Positions 31,524 to 33,012 of a DNA stretch of 33,012 nucleotides are shown here, in pieces (position 1 is the stretch's first letter; each line of letters starts with the position of its first letter). The translations under genes were made by a program, and so were the position numbers. The notes below the pieces were generated by a model. It was not told the origin of the DNA. It was given only the letters and a program-made list of their open reading frames with translations, and did not search any database. The stretch comes from Candidatus Levybacteria bacterium RIFCSPHIGHO2_01_FULL_38_26 (lineage in GTDB: Bacteria; Patescibacteriota; Microgenomatia; Levybacterales; UBA12049). Where the stretch lies: assembly GCA_001782075.1 (NCBI GenBank), contig MFNO01000014.1, positions 1 through 33,012 on the forward strand, written 5' to 3'.

Positions 31524-31770
31524 ATTACCAAAGTTCAAAAATGAAGATGCTGAGGAAGAATTTTGGTACAATCTTGATTTGTCTGAATATTACGAACCCA
31601 GTGATATGGAGAGGATTAGTTTTCCTGATCTCAAACCAACAAGCCGCTCAATCTCAATACGCATTCCCGAATACCTTTTGAATCGGCTCAAAGAAAAAGC
31701 AAACGAGATTAATATTCCTTACCAATCGCTGATCAAGCAGTATATAAAAAAAGGAGTATTCTCTTCTTAA
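31507..31770 (+). CDS. brnA: BrnA-like antitoxin with a non-standard AUA start
   Basis: The C-terminal half is a ribbon-helix-helix-like antitoxin: LKPTSRSISIRIPEYLLNRLKEKAN and YQSLIKQYIKK. The expected N-terminus (KKPLKLPKFKNEDAEEEFW) is present in frame but its first codon is ATA, 7 bases after a perfect GGAGGTG Shine-Dalgarno, where ATG would be expected. The first ATG (31579) has no Shine-Dalgarno and would drop 24 residues. This gene overlaps brnT by 17 bases. Either AUA is used as a start, or the antitoxin start has mutated. Confidence 0.8.
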   Translation: MKKPLKLPKFKNEDAEEEFWYNLDLSEYYEPSDMERISFPDLKPTSRSISIRIPEYLLNRLKEKANEINIPYQSLIKQYIKKGVFSS

Positions 31771-31844
31771 AATATAAGTTATTTAGAATACTGGGGACAG
31801 TCACAGAGGATTGATTTAATAATCTAAAATCAACAGCATTCCCC

Positions 31845-32423
31845 CTAAACACTCTGATCGAGCTGTCTATTCTCAATCATCATCCTTGCAATTTCTATGT
31901 CGTTTTCCCATTTGTCAGAGGGTGTTTCAAACATCATGGTATATAAAGTTTGAGTGGAAGTATTCGCGCTAAATTCTATGTAATAGTTGGTTGGCCCCAT
32001 TTTTCTTCCCATAATTACAGGGACATCGGATCGAAAAAACCTTCTTAGTGTTGTTATCGCACTGTCTCTAACAAAAGAGACCCTACTTTCTGGAGTCAGT
32101 TCTTTTGGTGAATTATTCATAAATTCTCTTGCCACAGCAGCCGGACTCCTTCTCATTCTTCTATAAAAATCAGGGAATACATTTATCGATAGGCCGGTGG
32201 TGAAAAATCCTTCAGGACGATTAGTTTTATATCTCATCCCCGCCAAAGAGGCAGTGAAAGAGTCCCCTTGTATTGGCTCACGCGAAATAAAAAATGCTTT
32301 TGTTCCTGGAGCAACTGCCTCTTTGAAAAACCAGTTTTGCGGCATTGGAAACCTCGCTTTTATTGAATCTAGTTCTTTCCACGAATATTCATCAGGCAAT
32401 TCTATTCTTCTTTCAGCAGACAT
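31845..32423 (-). CDS. Unknown 192-aa protein
   Basis: I do not recognise it. From the ATG at 32423 it reads MSAERRIELPDEYSWKELDSI and continues with alternating beta and alpha stretches, ending NDIEIARMMIENRQLDQSV. FFKEAVAPGTKAFFISREPI and SINVFPDFYRRMRRSPAAVAREF suggest a compact alpha/beta fold, of a kind seen in small cytosolic proteins of unknown function. No signal or membrane segment is visible. A well-formed promoter 11 bases upstream of this ATG shows that a longer 211-aa frame is not the real start. Confidence 0.7.
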   Translation of the reverse strand: MSAERRIELPDEYSWKELDSIKARFPMPQNWFFKEAVAPGTKAFFISREPIQGDSFTASLAGMRYKTNRPEGFFTTGLSINVFPDFYRRMRRSPAAVAREFMNNSPKELTPESRVSFVRDSAITTLRRFFRSDVPVIMGRKMGPTNYYIEFSANTSTQTLYTMMFETPSDKWENDIEIARMMIENRQLDQSV

Positions 32424-32433
32424 ATTGCTGTGG

Positions 32434-32462
32434 ATTATATTCGCATTGCCAGTCAATTTCAA
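32434..32462 (-). promoter_or_regulatory. Promoter of the 192-aa gene
   Basis: On the minus strand TTGAAA and TATAAT are spaced by exactly 17 bases. The expected transcription start lies 3 to 5 bases before the ATG at 32423, so the message is nearly leaderless. Confidence 0.7.
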
Positions 32463-32583
32463 GTCAATAGAAAAAGACAACTTTCAGGGATTTTTTTGGA
32501 AGGGTTGAATTAACAATCCAAAAAACAAATCACAAGCCCACCCCGGAATCCCAGAAATGATTTAAGAAATAGAGGGTTTAGGA

Positions 32584-33012
32584 TTAACTTGAGATACCTT
32601 TTTTAACTTTCTTTACCAAAAAATAACCTATTAAAGTCAAAAAAATTCCTATAACAATTGCTGTAGCTATCCTGAAATCCACATTTGAGTTTTGTCTTAC
32701 CACTTCGTTTTTAGGAAACAACTCCTCGTCCTTTAGTTCAACAAAGCTGTCAGCAATAAATCCGTCAGCATTTGTAATTCGTAAAATCAGATATGCAGAG
32801 TAAGGGTTTGCCGGGTATTCGTATATAAAAGAGGCGTCTTTTCCTAAAACTTTGTTGCCCAAATCCCACGTGTATTCGGTAATTTCAGAAGAAGAAAATG
32901 ACTGTTTGGCATCAAAGAAAAACTCATCATCAAAATTTACAAATAAGCTTTCAGAAGACTCATAAGGTTGTCCATCAACAGTAATTACGGCTTTTGGCAG
33001 CTGGTACTCTGT
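32584..33012 (-). CDS. PKD-domain surface protein, C-terminal end (5' truncated)
   Basis: The frame is open to the right window edge. It reads VTVDG-like, then FDAKQSFSSSEITEYTWDLG and SFIYEYPANPYSAYLILRITNADG, the pattern of a PKD (immunoglobulin-like) domain with WDLG in place of the usual WDFGDG. After a charged linker comes a membrane helix (IATAIVIGIFLTLIGYFLV) and a basic end KKVKKGISS, so the protein is anchored by its C-terminus with the PKD domain outside the cell. It may be an adhesin or cell-surface protein. Confidence 0.8.
   Translation of the reverse strand, partial: TEYQLPKAVITVDGQPYESSESLFVNFDDEFFFDAKQSFSSSEITEYTWDLGNKVLGKDASFIYEYPANPYSAYLILRITNADGFIADSFVELKDEELFPKNEVVRQNSNVDFRIATAIVIGIFLTLIGYFLVKKVKKGISS

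Noticed and set aside
1-33012. Search for a CRISPR array.
   Set aside because: No regularly spaced direct repeats with unique spacers, and no Cas-like proteins were seen.

Overview
The window looks like an AT-rich chromosome segment from a Patescibacteria (CPR) bacterium, possibly Microgenomates-like. This is inferred, not proven. The hints are single-domain small proteins, a GIY-YIG cassette beside a tRNA, BrnT/BrnA and Fic modules, many apparently leaderless genes, and large serine recombinases with zinc ribbons. UGA is an ordinary stop (for example at the ends of the antiporter and DUF2975 genes), which argues against the UGA-recoded CPR lineages. No rRNA or ribosomal protein gene is present to settle the taxonomy.

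Layout. Bases 1-6700 are mostly host-type genes: the tail of a KefB-like antiporter, a membrane-anchored FKBP isomerase, an ArsR-like regulator with a YCII-like protein, an M23 peptidase, a DUF2975/Xre pair, an unknown 439-aa protein and a membrane-anchored Mrr-like nuclease with a topoisomerase-type zinc finger partner. Bases 6700-7410 are a scarred hotspot: a truncated Xre gene, a 16-bp palindrome, three hairpins, a broken copy of tRNA-Asn, a GIY-YIG nuclease gene and the intact tRNA-Asn(GUU).

From 7371 to about 19400 lies mobile element 1. It opens with a large serine recombinase whose last codons are read from the antisense strand of the tRNA, followed by a DUF5659-like protein, a tyrosine recombinase with an excisionase, and an HTH protein. 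Its cargo is a BamHI-like restriction endonuclease with a convergent DNA methyltransferase, and a complete four-gene Qat anti-phage operon (qatA-qatB-qatC-qatD, minus strand). From about 19440 to 28000-29200 lies a second element with the same toolkit: a larger serine recombinase, an HTH protein, a DUF5659-like protein with an upstream mini-ORF, a PH-like protein and an Xre regulator. It carries a 1366-aa STAND-type ATPase that may be a further defence gene. The window ends with a Fic protein, a DUF5684-like membrane protein, a brnT/brnA toxin-antitoxin pair, an unknown protein and the C-terminus of a PKD-domain membrane protein.

How the genes work together. Two integrative elements built on one plan sit in tandem and carry three kinds of putative defence: restriction-modification, Qat and a STAND ATPase. 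The least expected sequence signals are: a promoter, GC hairpin, U5 tract and start codon leader shared by the 439-aa gene and the STAND gene; a repeated GACTTAT(C/T)GTC operator linking the Xre regulator to the element 2 integrase; a duplicated promoter in element 1; and an AUA codon exactly where the brnA start should be.
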